A stretch of 64,000 bases of DNA from Erigeron canadensis (GCF_010389155.1 NC_057761.1:15998501-16062500), one strand, 5' to 3'. Counted from the stretch's first letter, positions 11,905 through 24,152 are shown. A program made the numbers and translations. Notes: generated by a model from the sequence alone, not told the origin.

Positions 11905-12747
11905 TGAAGCGATTCCAATTTGTAAGTCCTCAAGGACAATACATGCTCGTGAAAGATTAAATCTTATGATTGAATCTGAAGAACATGTAGTGGGAGATTT
12001 GAATGAACCTCCTAATTTCAATGTTGCATTATCAGATCCGGAATCTGACAAATGGCTTGAAGCTGCGAATGTGAAAATGAAATCCATGAAAGATAATCAA
12101 GTCTGGAGCTTGGTTAATCTTCCACCAAATGGTAGAACCGTTGGGTGTAAATGGATCTTCAAGAAGAAGACCGACATGGATGGAAATGTACACACTTGTA
12201 AAGCTCGTCTTGTGGCGAAAGGTTATACTCAACTTTTTGGAGTTGAGTATGAGGAAACCTTTTCTCCCGTTGCAGACATTAGAGCTATTAGGATCATCTT
12301 AGCCTTAGCAGCATATTATGACTTTAAATGGATGTCAAAACCGCTTTCTTGAATGGTTTTCTAGACGAGGAAGTCTATATGGTACAACCAGAAGGTTTTG
12401 TCGATCCAAAACATCCCAACAAAGTGTTTAAACTTCAAAGGTCCATTTATGGATTGAAGCAAGCATCAAGGAGTTGGAATAAAAGGTTTGATGAGGAGAT
12501 CAAAAAGTTTGATTTTGTTCAGAATCCTGATGAGCCATGTGTATATCGCAAAGCTAGTGGGAGTAATGTTACTTGGGTTAAAGTAGCATTCATTATTGAA
12601 ATCAAGGTCTATAGAGATAGAAGTAAACGGTTGATTGGATTAAGTCAAAGTGCTTACATAGTTAAGATCTTGAGGAGATTCAAGATGAAAATTTCTAAAC
12701 GCGGGAGTTTGCCTATGCAAGAAGGACTTAATTTATCTAGTGTATGA
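11905..12747 (+). pseudogene. Copia reverse transcriptase, frameshifted and lacking the YVDD segment
   Basis: Part one reads LNEPPNFNVALSDPESDKW, GCKWIFKKKTDMDG and KARLVAKGYTQ, ending after [11 protein letters not shown] frameshift near 12330 passes to [20 protein letters not shown] (first catalytic Asp) and [19 protein letters not shown]. After the VTWVKVAFI stretch the protein jumps directly to [20 protein letters not shown]. In related elements about 40 residues that hold the YVDD catalytic pair lie between these, so the active site is deleted in frame. Reverse transcriptase copies element RNA; this one cannot. Confidence 0.88.
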
Positions 12748-13392
12748 AAAGAATTCCTTATGCTTCGGCAGTGGGTTCTATCATGTATACGGTAAGATGC
12801 ACTAGACCTGAAGTTGTGTTCGCTCAAAATATTGTTAGCCGATATCAGCAAAATCCCGAAGTGGATCAGTGAACTGCTGTGAAAAATATTCTTAAGTACA
12901 TGCGGGCTACTAAAGAATGATTCTTGGTGTATGGTTGAAATCCTGATCAAAATTCAAATGTTAATAGAATTTGTGATGTTGGATTTCATGACTGATGAAG
13001 ATGTTTCAAGAATATCAGTCGGGATACGTCTTCATTTTAAATGAAGACACGATGGAATGCTTTAAGCTAAAAGCAAACCACAGTTGTTATGTATGTGACA
13101 GAGTCTGAGTATATTGTCTTCTTAGAGAAGACGACATGAAGGTTGTCTGGATTAAAAAGTTTATTTTTGGATTTTAACATGATAATCCTCAAATAGCACA
13201 CCTATGGATTTGTACTGTGATAATTCACGAGCAATTATCATTGCCAATGAACCTGGGGTTCAAAAAGGTGCCAGACATTACCTAAGAATATATCACTACG
13301 TTCGTAAGCAAAATATATTGCGTGAAATCAAATTACTCAAAGTTCACACAGATTATAACTTAGTGGATCTTTTTACAAAGACATTGTCATAA
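12748..13392 (+). pseudogene. Degenerate copia RNase H region
   Basis: Right after the reverse-transcriptase remnant, KRIPYASAVGSIMY and TRPEVVFAQNIVSRY match the copia connection/RNase H region. The end of the domain is open at 13204-13392 (MDLYCDNSRAIIIANEP, KVHTDYNLVDLFTKTLS). The middle has several stops. The usual copia order is kept, and the frame ends at 13392 where pol normally stops. Confidence 0.8.
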
Positions 13393-14300
13393 GGAAAGAT
13401 CAATAAGCATGCTGAGGGCATGGGTCTTAGATATTGCTAAGTTATATCATATAAATCTGTGATTGGTATTTGGATAATGGGATGTTAAACAATTATTATT
13501 TTCAATAAATGAATTTTTATACGCGGTATAAATGGTTTCATTTTTATAATAGTTATGTCTTATATTTGCATGTTTAAATCCATGAATATTAGTTGAATAT
13601 TCTAAACGTCTATTGTCGATTAATTATATGGGAATATATTAAAGTAAGACAATTGTGAGAGATTGGTGAAAATATTTAAGGGAATATTTTGAAGATAGTA
13701 GATCGTACCAAACTCACATAATATTCAAAAGGTGAATATTGGACTTACCCCACATAACGAATTATTATTTTATGGATTGGCGTCATTAAATGAAATTTGT
13801 GAATGGTTACGTTATTTATCCTTTGACTTGAGATACAAGTGAGTTATGTATGTGTGGATTGCATTTCTTGATATAGTTCCTAATTGTACTGAACAAGGTA
13901 TTAATAAAGGGCTATTTTCAGAAATGTTAAGAAACGACATGGCCAGACACTTGTAGTCAATACAGGATTTGTTCCTTCAATTTGCAACTGAAGTACGATA
14001 CCATTTGGCGCTTTATTAATTAATTAAGATATTTGTATGGCCATACCCAGATGAACTCAAAAGGTGGTCTTGACTAATTTGGTAATCTTGATTAATTGTA
14101 GAAATGAGAAACATAATCGTTAAGTTATGAAATGACATTGATCCATATTCATAATTAACAAGGGTATCTGAACAAAGGGATATTAAAGACTAAATCGTTT
14201 CAAATTGACAATTTAAGAAACTGTTCTTAAGTATTTCCGGGAGCATTGACATGTTGCTAGACGCTAATCAATGTTATTGCTTTTATAAATAACATGCTCA

Positions 14301-14309
14301 AGTGGGAGC
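14301..14309 (+). other. Polypurine tract of the copia element
   Basis: AGTGGGAGC immediately precedes the 3' LTR. This is where plus-strand DNA priming would occur. The 0.9 kb between pol and this site (13393-14300) holds no gene. Confidence 0.7.
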
Positions 14310-15136
14310 TGTTGGAGTGTGATCATGTTAAATAATAAGCGCATGTCTGAAAATAATTTAAGCCTACGGGGTCACACGAAATGACACGGTAACTTTATAT
14401 TATTAATTAGTATATTAAAGTAATATATTAATTAATTTAATCACAAAATGATTAATAAACTAAACTATAAGATAAATATGTTTATTAATTAAAAGGAAAA
14501 AGACTTAAGTGATAATTAGAGTTGGGCTCTAATTAATGGTGAAAGGGGCCGAACCATTTAAGGGGTTTTAGGCCTTAAACTAAACTTGTCCATCAAGTTA
14601 AGTAATCCTAAACTTAAGCCTATAAATAAAAGATTAAATTTAAGGGTTTTTCATAAGTTCACAAGGTAAAAATATCAATAAGAAAATCTATTCTCTTTCT
14701 ATCTCAGCTACGGCCAAAATTCTCACAAATCAAAGGGTTTTGTTTTATGTGATTTTGGTCATATATCATTCGACCATATATATATATATGAAGCTTAAGT
14801 ACAATTAATGCCTAGCATTAATTGTGGTGAACTTTGTTTACGGCAACCTTAGTTTCGGTTCATGGGGTTTCGAATGAAAGGGAGATAAACAAAAGGTTGT
14901 TTGGTTTGTGATCGGGGTACTAGTATACGGTATATGGGTGTCTAGTATGCGATCGTAAAAGGGTTTTACTTTAAACCCTAAATAATAATAATTTTATTAT
15001 TTAATAATATTATTGGAAGCTTTGCGCAACGGTACACGTTTCGATTCTCTCTTTATTAATTAATTTGATTACATATACCTTTCTTTCCGCTGCGCACTCG
15101 TAAATTGTTATATGTTTATGTGCTAATATTCTAACA
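14310..15136 (+). repeat. 3' LTR of the copia element
   Basis: This 827-bp copy of 7387-8207 ends TTCTAACA and is followed by the right TSD copy CTTGT (15137-15141). Confidence 0.95.
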
Positions 15137-15141
15137 CTTGT

Positions 15142-15899
15142 TGTAGGCATCATGCTACGCGGTCGTAGACGACATTGATGTTACCATCACGCCGTGAGAT
15201 TGTGATTTGTCATCGTTTATACGCTACAATGAGGATGCACGGGTGAGGTGGGGCCAAACAACGATCTAAGTCCAAAAAATTCAAAAATATTTAAATTTCG
15301 TATTGTTAAAAGATATTATATAAACAATCTCGCATCACACTATCATTCTACAACTTTTCATACAATCTTAAAGAACTTTCACACAACTTTTCCTTTAACT
15401 TTCACACAATCAACCAACATCTGCAATCAACAAAATGGATATTTATTCGTTATCTGACAACCATGTGACAATTGATCAAGTGAAATTTGCAATCCTTGGA
15501 GATATTAAAGAGGTAAAGAAGTATAAAGGAGACTTTAAAGGCAAAGATTGTGAGCGAACATGTAATCCAGGAACTACGAAATGGGGAAAGGCAACTTCTC
15601 CACTTAAAATAAATAAACTATATTGGCTATTTACAAGACTGTAGAAGGACAGATGAAATTGATGAACAAATTTACGATGTTATGGCCTCATTGTAATATA
15701 AGTTAAATATTGTTGAAAGAGTTAATTAAAATCTTGTTCAGCTTAAATATATTAACGTATTTTAAATTGTAGCAGTTGCTATCAAAATTTTGTAGTTGAT
15801 AGGTCCTTAAGAAGATAACATAATGGTTTAGGATGTTTCAAAGAGTTTCGTAGGGGAGTAAATACAACTTTTAAATACTTTTAGTGCAGAAAATAAATT
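15142..15899. other. Unassigned sequence with a small unrecognised open frame
   Basis: A 69-codon plus-strand frame at 15435-15644 begins MDIYSLSDNHVTIDQVKFA and is lysine-rich afterwards. I do not recognise it, and no promoter or homologous neighbour supports it. It may be a fragment of a larger element. The rest of the stretch shows nothing I can name. Confidence 0.3.
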
Positions 15900-16245
15900 A
15901 TCTTAAAATATTTATCTATAATCAGTTTGAGATAATATTGAATGAAACAGTAACATATAAATATCAGAATATAAACACACAATAAAGTAACGTGCAGCCC
16001 AATAACAAAGTGCAAACTGATTTCAACTCATTCTTTTATTGATGAAGAAAAAGAATTACAAGTAGTTGTGGAACAAATTAGCTTACAAATCTAACTACTT
16101 GGTTGAATAGCAAGTTGCAACTCTGTATATTAACTCTACTAGCCTAAGCTGAGTACAACACGGATCCAAGCTGATAGCTTTAATCGTTGAGAGAGTTACT
16201 CTAATAGATGCACACATGCTTGAGACTCCAAGGTTAGTTTATATA

Positions 16246-17422
16246 TGTTGGGATTTCATTAATCGAATAACATAAAATAGGTCGGGTGACCAACCCGGTT
16301 TGGGTGAAAAATAAAAAATTAATTTTACAAAACAAATCATAGTAAGCAGCGGAAGCGTATTAATGACCGTTAATAATTATTAAAACATGTGGTATCATTG
16401 AAAAACTATTTAATAATTCTAACGTCCGGTCACAGAATCACCATACAATGCAATATAAGTAACTTAAATAAATACGAGAAAACTAACCACGTTGCGGTAG
16501 ACGAGATCCTTCATGATGTGGAAGATTCCGGAAACAATATTCCAAGTGTAGAAACCCTCCCTAAGTGCCTACACGAACAATGCCATAACCAAAAATCATT
16601 AAGCTTACGACCGCAACCGAACGAAACCCTAGGAATATCCCTAAGGTCGAATTCGACCTTTCTAAAAAGTAGAGAGTCGAATTCGAAGTCCTTGTTAGGG
16701 TTATTCAATTCGACACACACCAAACACAAAAACGAAACAAACATTTTGTTGAAACTAATTTAGGGTTTAACTAAAACCATAAATAATTAAACCTAAAAAA
16801 TTTTTGGGGTTTTGGTTTCTTTGGGGAGTTGAAGTCGACACACACAAGAGGAGAGAAAGAGAGTTCACCTTTTGTGTATGTTTTAGGGTTTTCAAGAATG
16901 TACAAGAATTAATAAGCTTTATATAGGCATAGTTTCCTAATTAGATTAAGAAACTAAAACCCTTACAATTCCCTATGGGAATTTCCATCCCCTCCCTCCC
17001 TTTCCCTATGGAACTTCAGCCATGAGACCTTAGGGGAAATGGACCGGACTTTCCATATATTAGTTAATCCGTTATTAATTAATTTGGATCATTAACTAAT
17101 TAATTATCTAACCGGTTAACTCTTTTAATTAATTAAACTCATTTAATTAATAAGTTATTTATAAATTAATTAGAACTAACTTTAATTGACTACTATAAAT
17201 AACATTTGCTAGTTTATCCGTTTATCCTTAATTAACTCGCGTTAATTTATAAACGTATAATTTTTTTTCAATACTATTTAATCAAATTCGTAAATGATCA
17301 AATATCATTCAGTAACTTTAGGGTTAAACATTATAGATGTTCTATTGTGTTTGACCCTATGGGCTCAAAGATCCGGAGACATATGGTTAGTCGGGTCTAC
17401 GAATGTTCACACAATTTCAACA
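16246..17422 (-). mobile_element. Solo LTR, 1,177 bp, TSD ATATA
   Basis: The plus strand begins TGTTGGGATTTC and ends ATTTCAACA. ATATA lies directly outside both ends (16241-16245 and 17423-17427). A TATA box CCTATATAAAGC on the minus strand (about 16917-16929) followed by a plausible transcript leader sets the orientation as minus. There is no primer site, polypurine tract or internal region, so this is the product of LTR-LTR recombination. Confidence 0.9.
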
Positions 17423-17921
17423 ATATAGGCATCAACCATGGCTTAGATGTCGTCCATTGTCTTCAACGCGTCTTGATATGATGGTTTCTGCTTGATCAGT
17501 ACCTGGTGATAGTGACATTATACTTTTTGTTCCCCATATACTCACCAAAGTTGATCGTGCAGTCAAATGACCTCATAGAATGTTTACAATCACCAACTGG
17601 CACTCTAGATTGTCCTTTCCAATGCTTATCCAGTTGTATGATGATTATACAAAGTTACTTGCAATACTCTAGGCTGAACTTGTACCTTCCAAGCTGACTG
17701 CAAGAACCAAGCTGATTTTCACCCATCAGCTTGGACTTCTATCCTTGTTCTTCATCTTTGAATAAGACTACATGCTTATCTTTTATTTGATGCAGCTTGA
17801 ATGATATCATCTTCTAGTGAAGATATTCAGGTTGACTCAGCTTGGACCAGTCCAAGATAACTCAACTCTAGAACCAACGACTTAAGTATTTCTGAGTTTT
17901 TGGTCATCTTCAAATCTCTTA

Positions 17922-18179
17922 GGGCGCGTTTGGTTCACAAAATGTTTTTGGAAGGAATGAAATTTGAAGGAATATTTTTGATTTTTTGAGATTTCAAGTG
18001 ACGGAAGGAATCAAATTCCTTCCTCTATCCCCAAGGAATGGAGATTTCATCAAATGATGGAATGTTTACATTCATACGGAATGAGATTCCTCCTTCTTTG
18101 AACAACCAAACGCACTAAAGAATGGAATTGAATTCCAATTCCATCAGATTCCATCAAATTCTGTGAAACAAACACGACC
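17922..18179. mobile_element. Tourist/Harbinger-like MITE, 258 bp, TSD TTA
   Basis: Terminal inverted repeats GGGCGCGTTTGGTTCACA and (inverted right end) GGTCGTGTTTGTTTCACA are bounded by TTA at 17919-17921 and 18180-18182. Subterminal ATTCCTTCC-type and GGAATTGAATTCC sequence is AT-rich and non-coding. End sequence, size and TTA duplication match PIF/Harbinger-derived MITEs. Confidence 0.9.
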
Positions 18180-18207
18180 TTAATGTATGAGCAGCTTGAC
18201 TCCAACA

Positions 18208-18883
18208 ATAAAACGACGCAACTCGATTAATGAAAAAATAAGGAATTTTTTATATTTTTTTATTTTATAAAACCCAGATGAAGAAAAATTACAACAAAGA
18301 TGAAGTAAAAATTAGAACCAAGATGTAGTAAATTTATAACCCACATGAACACTTAAAAGACTTGAAATCTTTCACCAATAAATTTTATACTTAAAAAAAA
18401 TGGATAAAAGACATATCAGTGAAAGCTTCCGTTCATAAAGAAATTACAGAGCCAAAATCTTGACAATGACATTTACCAAAACTTGTTATAAAAGACAACG
18501 TACAAAAATTAAAAATTTTAGCATGACTGTTTCGTAATATCTACATCAAAAACCTATTACGGATAGTGAGTTTTCAAAATACATTTAATCATGATCAATA
18601 CATTACTACTACAAAACGATCCATTATAAATAACCAAAAACTCGAATCTAACACTTGACATCATAATAACTTTACCAAAATGACATATCAAGTGTACAAT
18701 GAGCCAATAGTTCGAAGGGGTCACTAAGGGTTCTATCACCAATACCATTTTACCACAATTATGAAATGCTCCGAGCTTTACAATTCAACTTCAATCTTTA
18801 TAGCACTTAACTTTGTTTCCACATCCGGGACAACCTATAAAAAGGGTAAGCAACTAAAAAAGTAAACAAAGCTTAGTGAATAA
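18208..18883 (-). repeat. Left arm of a head-to-head LTR inverted repeat
   Basis: This arm is the inverted, diverged copy of 19213-19864. Both arms contain the same remnant phrase (MVLVIEPLVT in translation), which is only a by-product of nucleotide similarity. It is an LTR 3' part in minus orientation. Confidence 0.8.
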
Positions 18884-19212
18884 TCTTGCATACGTTTATA
18901 CACACGAAGGAGGGCAATGCACAAAGGTCTATTGCATATAGCCTATGGAACTGTCGTACCATACCTATATACTCACCTTTATACTAACGCATTACATGGA
19001 TCCATATAAACAAATGATTACAATCTCAAATAAACAATATCAATGCTCCACATTAGCTATATCTCAAATGCCCCACATGGGCTATGGACACTACTTAAGC
19101 CCATAATCAAAGACGGCCACTACTTAAACTCAACATCAAATCGATTACCACACACGGAATCCACCATCATATGGTAATCGACTCGACACATATATAAAAG
19201 TATGCTAGAAAA
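18884..19212. other. Spacer between the inverted LTR arms
   Basis: About 330 bp with short directly repeated phrases (GCCACTACTTAA, GGACACTACTTAAG, ATGGTAATCGA). This is probably the remaining upstream part of the left LTR. No gene is present. Confidence 0.5.
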
Positions 19213-19864
19213 CTCACTAAGCTTTGCTTATTTTTTTTAGTTGTTTAGCTTTTTTATAAGTTGTCCCAGATGTGGAAACAAAGTTAGGTGCTATAAAGAT
19301 TGAAGTTGAACTGTAAAGCTAGAAGCATTTCATAATTGCGGTAAAATGGTATTGGTGATAGAACCCTTAGTGACCCTTTCGAACTATTGGCTCATTGTAC
19401 ACTTGATATGTCATTTTGGTAAAGTTCTTATGATGTCAAGTGTTAAATTCGAGATTTTGGTTATTTATAATGGATCGTTTTGTAGTAGTAATGTATTGAT
19501 CAATATTATATATTTTGAAAACTCATTATCCGTGACAGGTTTTTGTTGTAGATATTATGAAAAGGTCATGCTGAAATTTCTAATTTTGTACGTTGTCTTT
19601 TATAACTAGTTTTGGTAAATGTAATTGTCATGATTTTGGCTATGTAATTTCTTTATAAGCTTTCATTGATATGTCTTTTATCCATTTTTTTTAGTATAAA
19701 AATTATTGGTGAAAGATTTCGAGTCTTTTAAGTGTTTATGTGGGTTATAAATTTACTACATCTTGGTTCTAATTTTTACTTCATCTTGGTTGTGATTTTT
19801 CTTCATCTAGGTTTTATAAAAAAAAATTTCCTTATTTTTCCATTACTCAAGTTGTGTTATTTCA
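19213..19864 (+). repeat. Right arm: LTR end in plus orientation, with primer site following
   Basis: The arm ends GTTGTGTTATTTCA and is followed at 19867-19878 by TGGTATCAGAGC, an initiator tRNA-Met primer site. It is therefore the 3' part of a 5' LTR. Leader sequence continues to 20182, where another element is inserted. Confidence 0.8.
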
Positions 19865-19866
19865 AG

Positions 19867-19878
19867 TGGTATCAGAGC
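19867..19878 (+). other. Primer-binding site after the right LTR arm
   Basis: TGGTATCAGAGC stands two bases after the arm end. The following leader (19879-20182) is interrupted by the chimeric element at TSD AATAT and resumes at 26867. Confidence 0.8.
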
Positions 19879-20182
19879 CGTGATTTAAGGGATTTAGGTA
19901 TTTTATGATTACAAGAATACCTAGACTTAAACCATAGACGTGACTTGGCCTTATGTGTATAGTTGGTTTCTAGTGACATATGAAAGTCTTTAGCAAATTT
20001 CACTTGAGACGTATTATAATGTGTAATCAAAATAAGGACTGCAACATTATTATCATTATTAATTATAATAGCTCAAGTTAAACTCATTAAACTTGGAAGT
20101 ATGTTAGTATGAAGCTATAGGTTGGAGACTTTGCTTGGCAATGTGATTTATTTTATGGCTTTGCTTTTTGAGATGTGAATAT

Positions 20183-20469
20183 TGTAATTTATGCTAAAAT
20201 GTGTAGTGAACCTTTAGGTTGATAGGAATGTAGGTATTGAGAGAGAATGTAGGTATTAGAACATGCAAAAATTAATTAGTCAAAAGGTTAATATTTCATT
20301 CCATGTGGGGGTTTATATAGGCTTATTAATTGCACATAAACCCCTTAGTTAATTACAAGCAAGTACATGACTAATTACAAGACAAATCCCTTAATCTAAA
20401 CATAATAAACACTAAGGACATAACAAATACTAATTTACAAAACATGCACTACTAAATATAAAGTTAACA
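20183..20469 (-). repeat. 3' LTR of the chimeric element
   Basis: 287 bp, plus strand TGTAATTTATGC to AAAGTTAACA. It is near-identical to 26575-26861. Confidence 0.95.
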
Positions 20470-20480
20470 ATCTCCCCCTT
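20470..20480 (-). other. Polypurine tract of the chimeric element
   Basis: ATCTCCCCCTT on the plus strand reads AAGGGGGAGAT on the minus strand, directly before the 3' LTR. It fixes the element's orientation. Confidence 0.85.
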
Positions 20481-20499
20481 AGTGCTGTTTTGTAAATGA

Positions 20500-23400
20500 T
20501 CATCGATTAGCTCTTTTCTTCTTCCTTTGCCGTCTATTTCGCTTCTTTGTTGATGATTCGGGTTTTTCGTGTAGAAAGGTTTGATCTTTGAAAGCTCGTT
20601 TCTCGTACTTGTGTTTTGATTCCTTCCAGTATTTCTTAGGCACAAAGTGATATTCTGGATCATCAGGACGATTGGGTAGTTCGATGATATTGTCGGCAAA
20701 ATTGACTGGGGGCATGTTGTGAAGTCCTTGCTCATTGTTTGGTGAATATCTGACCCAAGTCCCCAGTGGATGATGAATCACACCTTCTTGTACTTTAGGC
20801 AATTTTGCTTCTTGAATTCGTCTAGACCTTGTTCTGTGATCCAATCTTGTTTTTATCTTCTTGATCACCCTTTCAATTCCCTTTCTGTTCTTTGACATTT
20901 TCTTCAAACTCAATGAGGCTTTCAAAAACTGCGAAACACTGTCTCAAAGTCCCATCAGAGTACTTACAAAGTTCTTCAAGTGTGATGAAGATTTTGTGTC
21001 CTTGATCACTAATGAATACAAATCCTTTCGGATTATCAAAGATAGCACCAGTATTGAAATTCTCCATATTGATTCCTTGGATTCTTTGATTGGGCACAGT
21101 AAGGTTAACTTTCTTTCTCCTCTTTTCGATGGCTAATTGGAAGTCATTTTGAGTCTGACTAAGGACAAGATTGTCCATATATCTCTTGACAGCGTAATAA
21201 GCTTCTTGATTCTCAGGATCCTGTTGATCAAGCTTACTTCCAAAGTGGTGAAGGAGAAAGATCAAGTCATCCGCAGACAGTAGGTTAAGTCTTGCTTCTC
21301 CGAACATGTACTAACGTCCGTCTTCTCGTCTAACAACAAACCACATTAGCCCAGGGGGTCTAGCAAACCCAGGTTCACGCCATTCTTTGAAGTGGAAGCC
21401 AATTACTTCAACAATTTTTAGCTTGAACTGGTTTTTCCAAACTTTGTTTGCTTTATGGCTTTTGGCTTTCATGAGATCTTCTAAGTACTTCTTTCTTTGA
21501 TGATCAAACTCGTATGCTCTTCTTGCTCTTAGTTCATCAATGTTGATCTTTTTCAGCTCTTGTTTTTCAGAGATGATTTGAGAAGCCTTTTCTTCAAGGA
21601 ATTTTGTCAATTTGAACAAATGAGGATGAATGGTAAGATATTTGATTCTACTTCTTTCATTTGATCGAAAGCCTCCTTTATTAATCCGAACTTGTGGTGC
21701 TCTAGGGTTGACATGAATTTGAGGGTAATTGAGATGGTGAATGAGTTGGTCAAAGTTCAATTGGTTGAGTGAAGGTTTTGGTTGAGGGACTTTTGGGTAG
21801 TTATCAAAGCTTGGGGGAGGAAGATCGTCATTATCGGCAGAATCATCGTCATTATCAGCAGAATCATTGTCATCATTAGGATCAATATCATTGCCTCCAA
21901 AATCAAAATCATCATCAACATCTTGAGATTCATCATTAACATCTTCAATAATAACGGAGGGATCAAGATTGAGGCCTCGAGACTGAGCATCATCTCTTAT
22001 ATCTGAGTCACGAATAACATCTGTTGCAGCGCTAGCTCCAGCCACTGACTCTTCAACATTAACTTCTTCAGTATGTTCAATGTTCTCCCCCTCGTGTTGG
22101 TCCTGATCATCAGGATCATCACGCCTCTACAGAGTTACTACAGCTGTTCTACAAGAAGCTTCTAGCTCGGTTATTCTTTTAAGTGCTGCTTCAAGTTGTG
22201 CCTCTTTTAAAAACTAATCTTGAGCTGCTTGATCTTAAATAAGTTTGAGTTGGTGCATATGATTAAAGCGAGCTTGAATAGAAGCTTGGATTGCAAGATT
22301 GTATGAGTCCGTTTATCCATCAAGAGAAATAAGATTAGCAAGAAGAGAATCATAAAGAGAATCAAGATTTGCTCGGCTTTCGGGAGGCATGGGACCAGAA
22401 AGTTTCTTTGGTAGTGAATCGGAAGAAGAGGAAGAAGGTGATGAATGTGGCGATGATGGTTCAAATGGTAAAGTTGGTTTTGGCGGGCGAGGATTAGTAT
22501 ATCTTTGATGAAGGAGGCCATGAGCATCTAAGGCTGCAACAACTTCACGCTCTTCTCGATTAATGGGAATATTAACTCTTTCGGAGATAACTGGAGGCTG
22601 ATAGCGTGAAACAGAAGGAATGGCGACAGCTTTGCCTTTTTCAATACGGAGCACTTCGGCTTGTGTTTCGGGAGATAGAGGAAGACCTTGAAAGACTGAC
22701 GTAGATGTCGTTGTCACAACTGTAGGCTCCGTTGGGTTTACAGTGTGGCCTGAATGGTGTAAGCCACTAGGGTTTCCCAATGATTTATGAAGCGATTGCT
22801 CGACATTAGTTGTTTCAGAACGAATTGACTTAGCACGAATGTCGAGCACAATGTTCCGGTTGGTGGGAATACCGAAGTCTCCTAGAGAGCCCGTTGGACT
22901 GGGAGTTTTACATCGAAAATGCAAGGCATGCCTTGCTTCTTCAAAGCTCAACTCTGTAGCGCTTGTCAAGGTTACTTGTGGTATGAACACATAAACAGGA
23001 CTTCCAGACACTCCTTGAGACGGTAGAACCACCGACTCTCGGTCTGTTGAAGCAACATTCAAAGAATGTGCGTGCTCAGAAATATGTGTCCTAGGGGATC
23101 TAGACTCAATTGTGTGAGCAAATGAAGCTGGGAGAGAGGCAGAAGTCTCCACTGCTTCAATATCAACATCCTCCGAATGAGAAATCGATAGTGGATGCGG
23201 TTGGTGCCTGTGCAATGATGAAACTGGATCTTGTTAAGAGGATCCAGAGTGGCGATAAGGTGTAATATGCGAGGTTGGGGAGTCCTCGGCTTCTATCCTA
23301 GTGGTGGCATCCCGGTTAGTTGGTTCAACTATTGGAGGGCCATCGTTTTCTTTATGCCCTATTCCTAACCCGGACCACACATCCTCTCCATTTTGTTTTT

Positions 23401-23983
23401 CGACCTCTCCCTCAGGACCACCTTGTTCATCCGGAATATCAAAGAAAACATCATTCAAAGGAATATCATCGTAAATGTCATCATGATGTGATGAAGACTG
23501 TTCTTCATGAGATTCCTCAGGAATTGGTAGAAGATGAGTTCTCACACGGACAATAAATTTTGGAATTGGGGGTTGCCTTCCAGTAGTTGATGATGAAGAT
23601 GGTGAAGAAAGAGTTTCAGAAGAAGAAGATGAAGGAGTTAGTGGAGAAGGAGCAGTGAAAGCCGGAGTTGTTGTTGATTTAGATTTTGATTTGGATGATT
23701 TGAGGCGACGAGACTTATGTTTCTTACTTGGTGGAGCAGATGATTCAGGTATGTCGATTGCAGAAGAAGAAGACAATTGAACAGATAAGCCAGGTGCCGA
23801 AACATCTCCAGACCCCTCTTTTCTTTTCCTAGACCTATGATCCTCTCTTGGCGACCTATGCGGGCGTGGGGAAGGCACAGCTCGGCGTTGAGCAGCCATA
23901 CGCTCGTCTAAATACTCTCTGTAAATCCTGAGATCAGGATTATCTAATGGCACCTGGCGAAGCAGAGGTTCAGGAATAGGCAT
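20500..23983 (-). pseudogene. Extra 3' ORF (env-like position) of a Sirevirus-like element, few stops
   Basis: One long frame runs from ATG at 23983 (MPIPEPLLRQVPLDNPDLRI) to about 20873 with only a few stops (near 23234, 22313, 22240 and 21308). A frameshift near 20900 then continues it to 20500. The N-terminal half is rich in Ser, Pro, Arg and Lys; an acidic D/N-rich stretch at 21850-21990 follows. The C-terminal part (FGEARLNLLSADDLIFLLHH, GTILD-like AIFDNPKGFVFISDQGH, YSDGTLRQC, then a basic helix LDHRTRSRR) resembles, from memory, a domain found at the end of Asteraceae retrotransposon 3' ORFs. Function is unknown. It lies where Sireviruses have their env-like gene, just before the polypurine tract. 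No membrane segment or signal is evident. Confidence 0.7.
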
Positions 23984-24030
23984 GACATCAATGGATTCAA
24001 TCCTGTTATTGGTATATACACTTCGGAAGC

Positions 24031-24152
24031 TTGAAATGAAACATTAACCTTTTGACCAATTAATTTTTGCATGTTCTAATACCTACATTCTCTCTCAATA
24101 CCTATATTCCCATCAACCTAAAGGTTCACTACACATTTTAACATAAATTACA
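24031..24152 (+). repeat. Inverted LTR 3' fragment (~120 bp)
   Basis: This is the last part of the same LTR as 20183-20469, but in plus orientation, ending CATAAATTACA. It is bounded on the left by the start of the minus-strand ORF and on the right by its own primer site. Confidence 0.85.

Larger units (their letters stand above)
7387..15136 (+). mobile_element. Ty1/copia LTR retrotransposon, structurally complete, coding capacity lost (7.75 kb)
   Basis: Direct LTRs of 821 and 827 bp begin TGTTGGAGTG and end TTCTAACA. The element is flanked by CTTGT at 7382-7386 and 15137-15141, a perfect 5-bp TSD. A primer-binding site complementary to initiator tRNA-Met follows the 5' LTR, and a purine tract precedes the 3' LTR. 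Remnants occur in copia order: gag, protease/integrase, reverse transcriptase, RNase H, all on the plus strand and all carrying stops or frameshifts. The reverse transcriptase has lost its catalytic YVDD segment. The element could have moved only with help in trans before it decayed; it is now dead. Confidence 0.95.
15900..18207 (-). mobile_element. Copia-type LTR fragment in minus orientation, interrupted twice (left edge approximate)
   Basis: Read on the minus strand, the sequence starts TGTTGGAGTCAAGCTGCTCA at 18207 and contains a TATA-like TATATAAAC near 16236-16246 once the nested solo LTR is removed. This is the look of a copia LTR. It is interrupted by the solo LTR at 16246-17422 and the MITE at 17922-18179; the flanks of both join smoothly through their TSDs. 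I could not find the far end or a TSD, so the extent to the left is a guess. Confidence 0.45.

Noticed and set aside
15435..15644. Small lysine-rich open frame as a host gene
   Set aside because: No promoter, no recognised domain, and surrounded by retroelement debris; kept only as an unassigned note.
18557..19609. Two similar open frames (MVLVIEPLVT...) on opposite strands
   Set aside because: They lie in the two arms of the LTR inverted repeat, and similarity is nucleotide-level; no sign of a protein.
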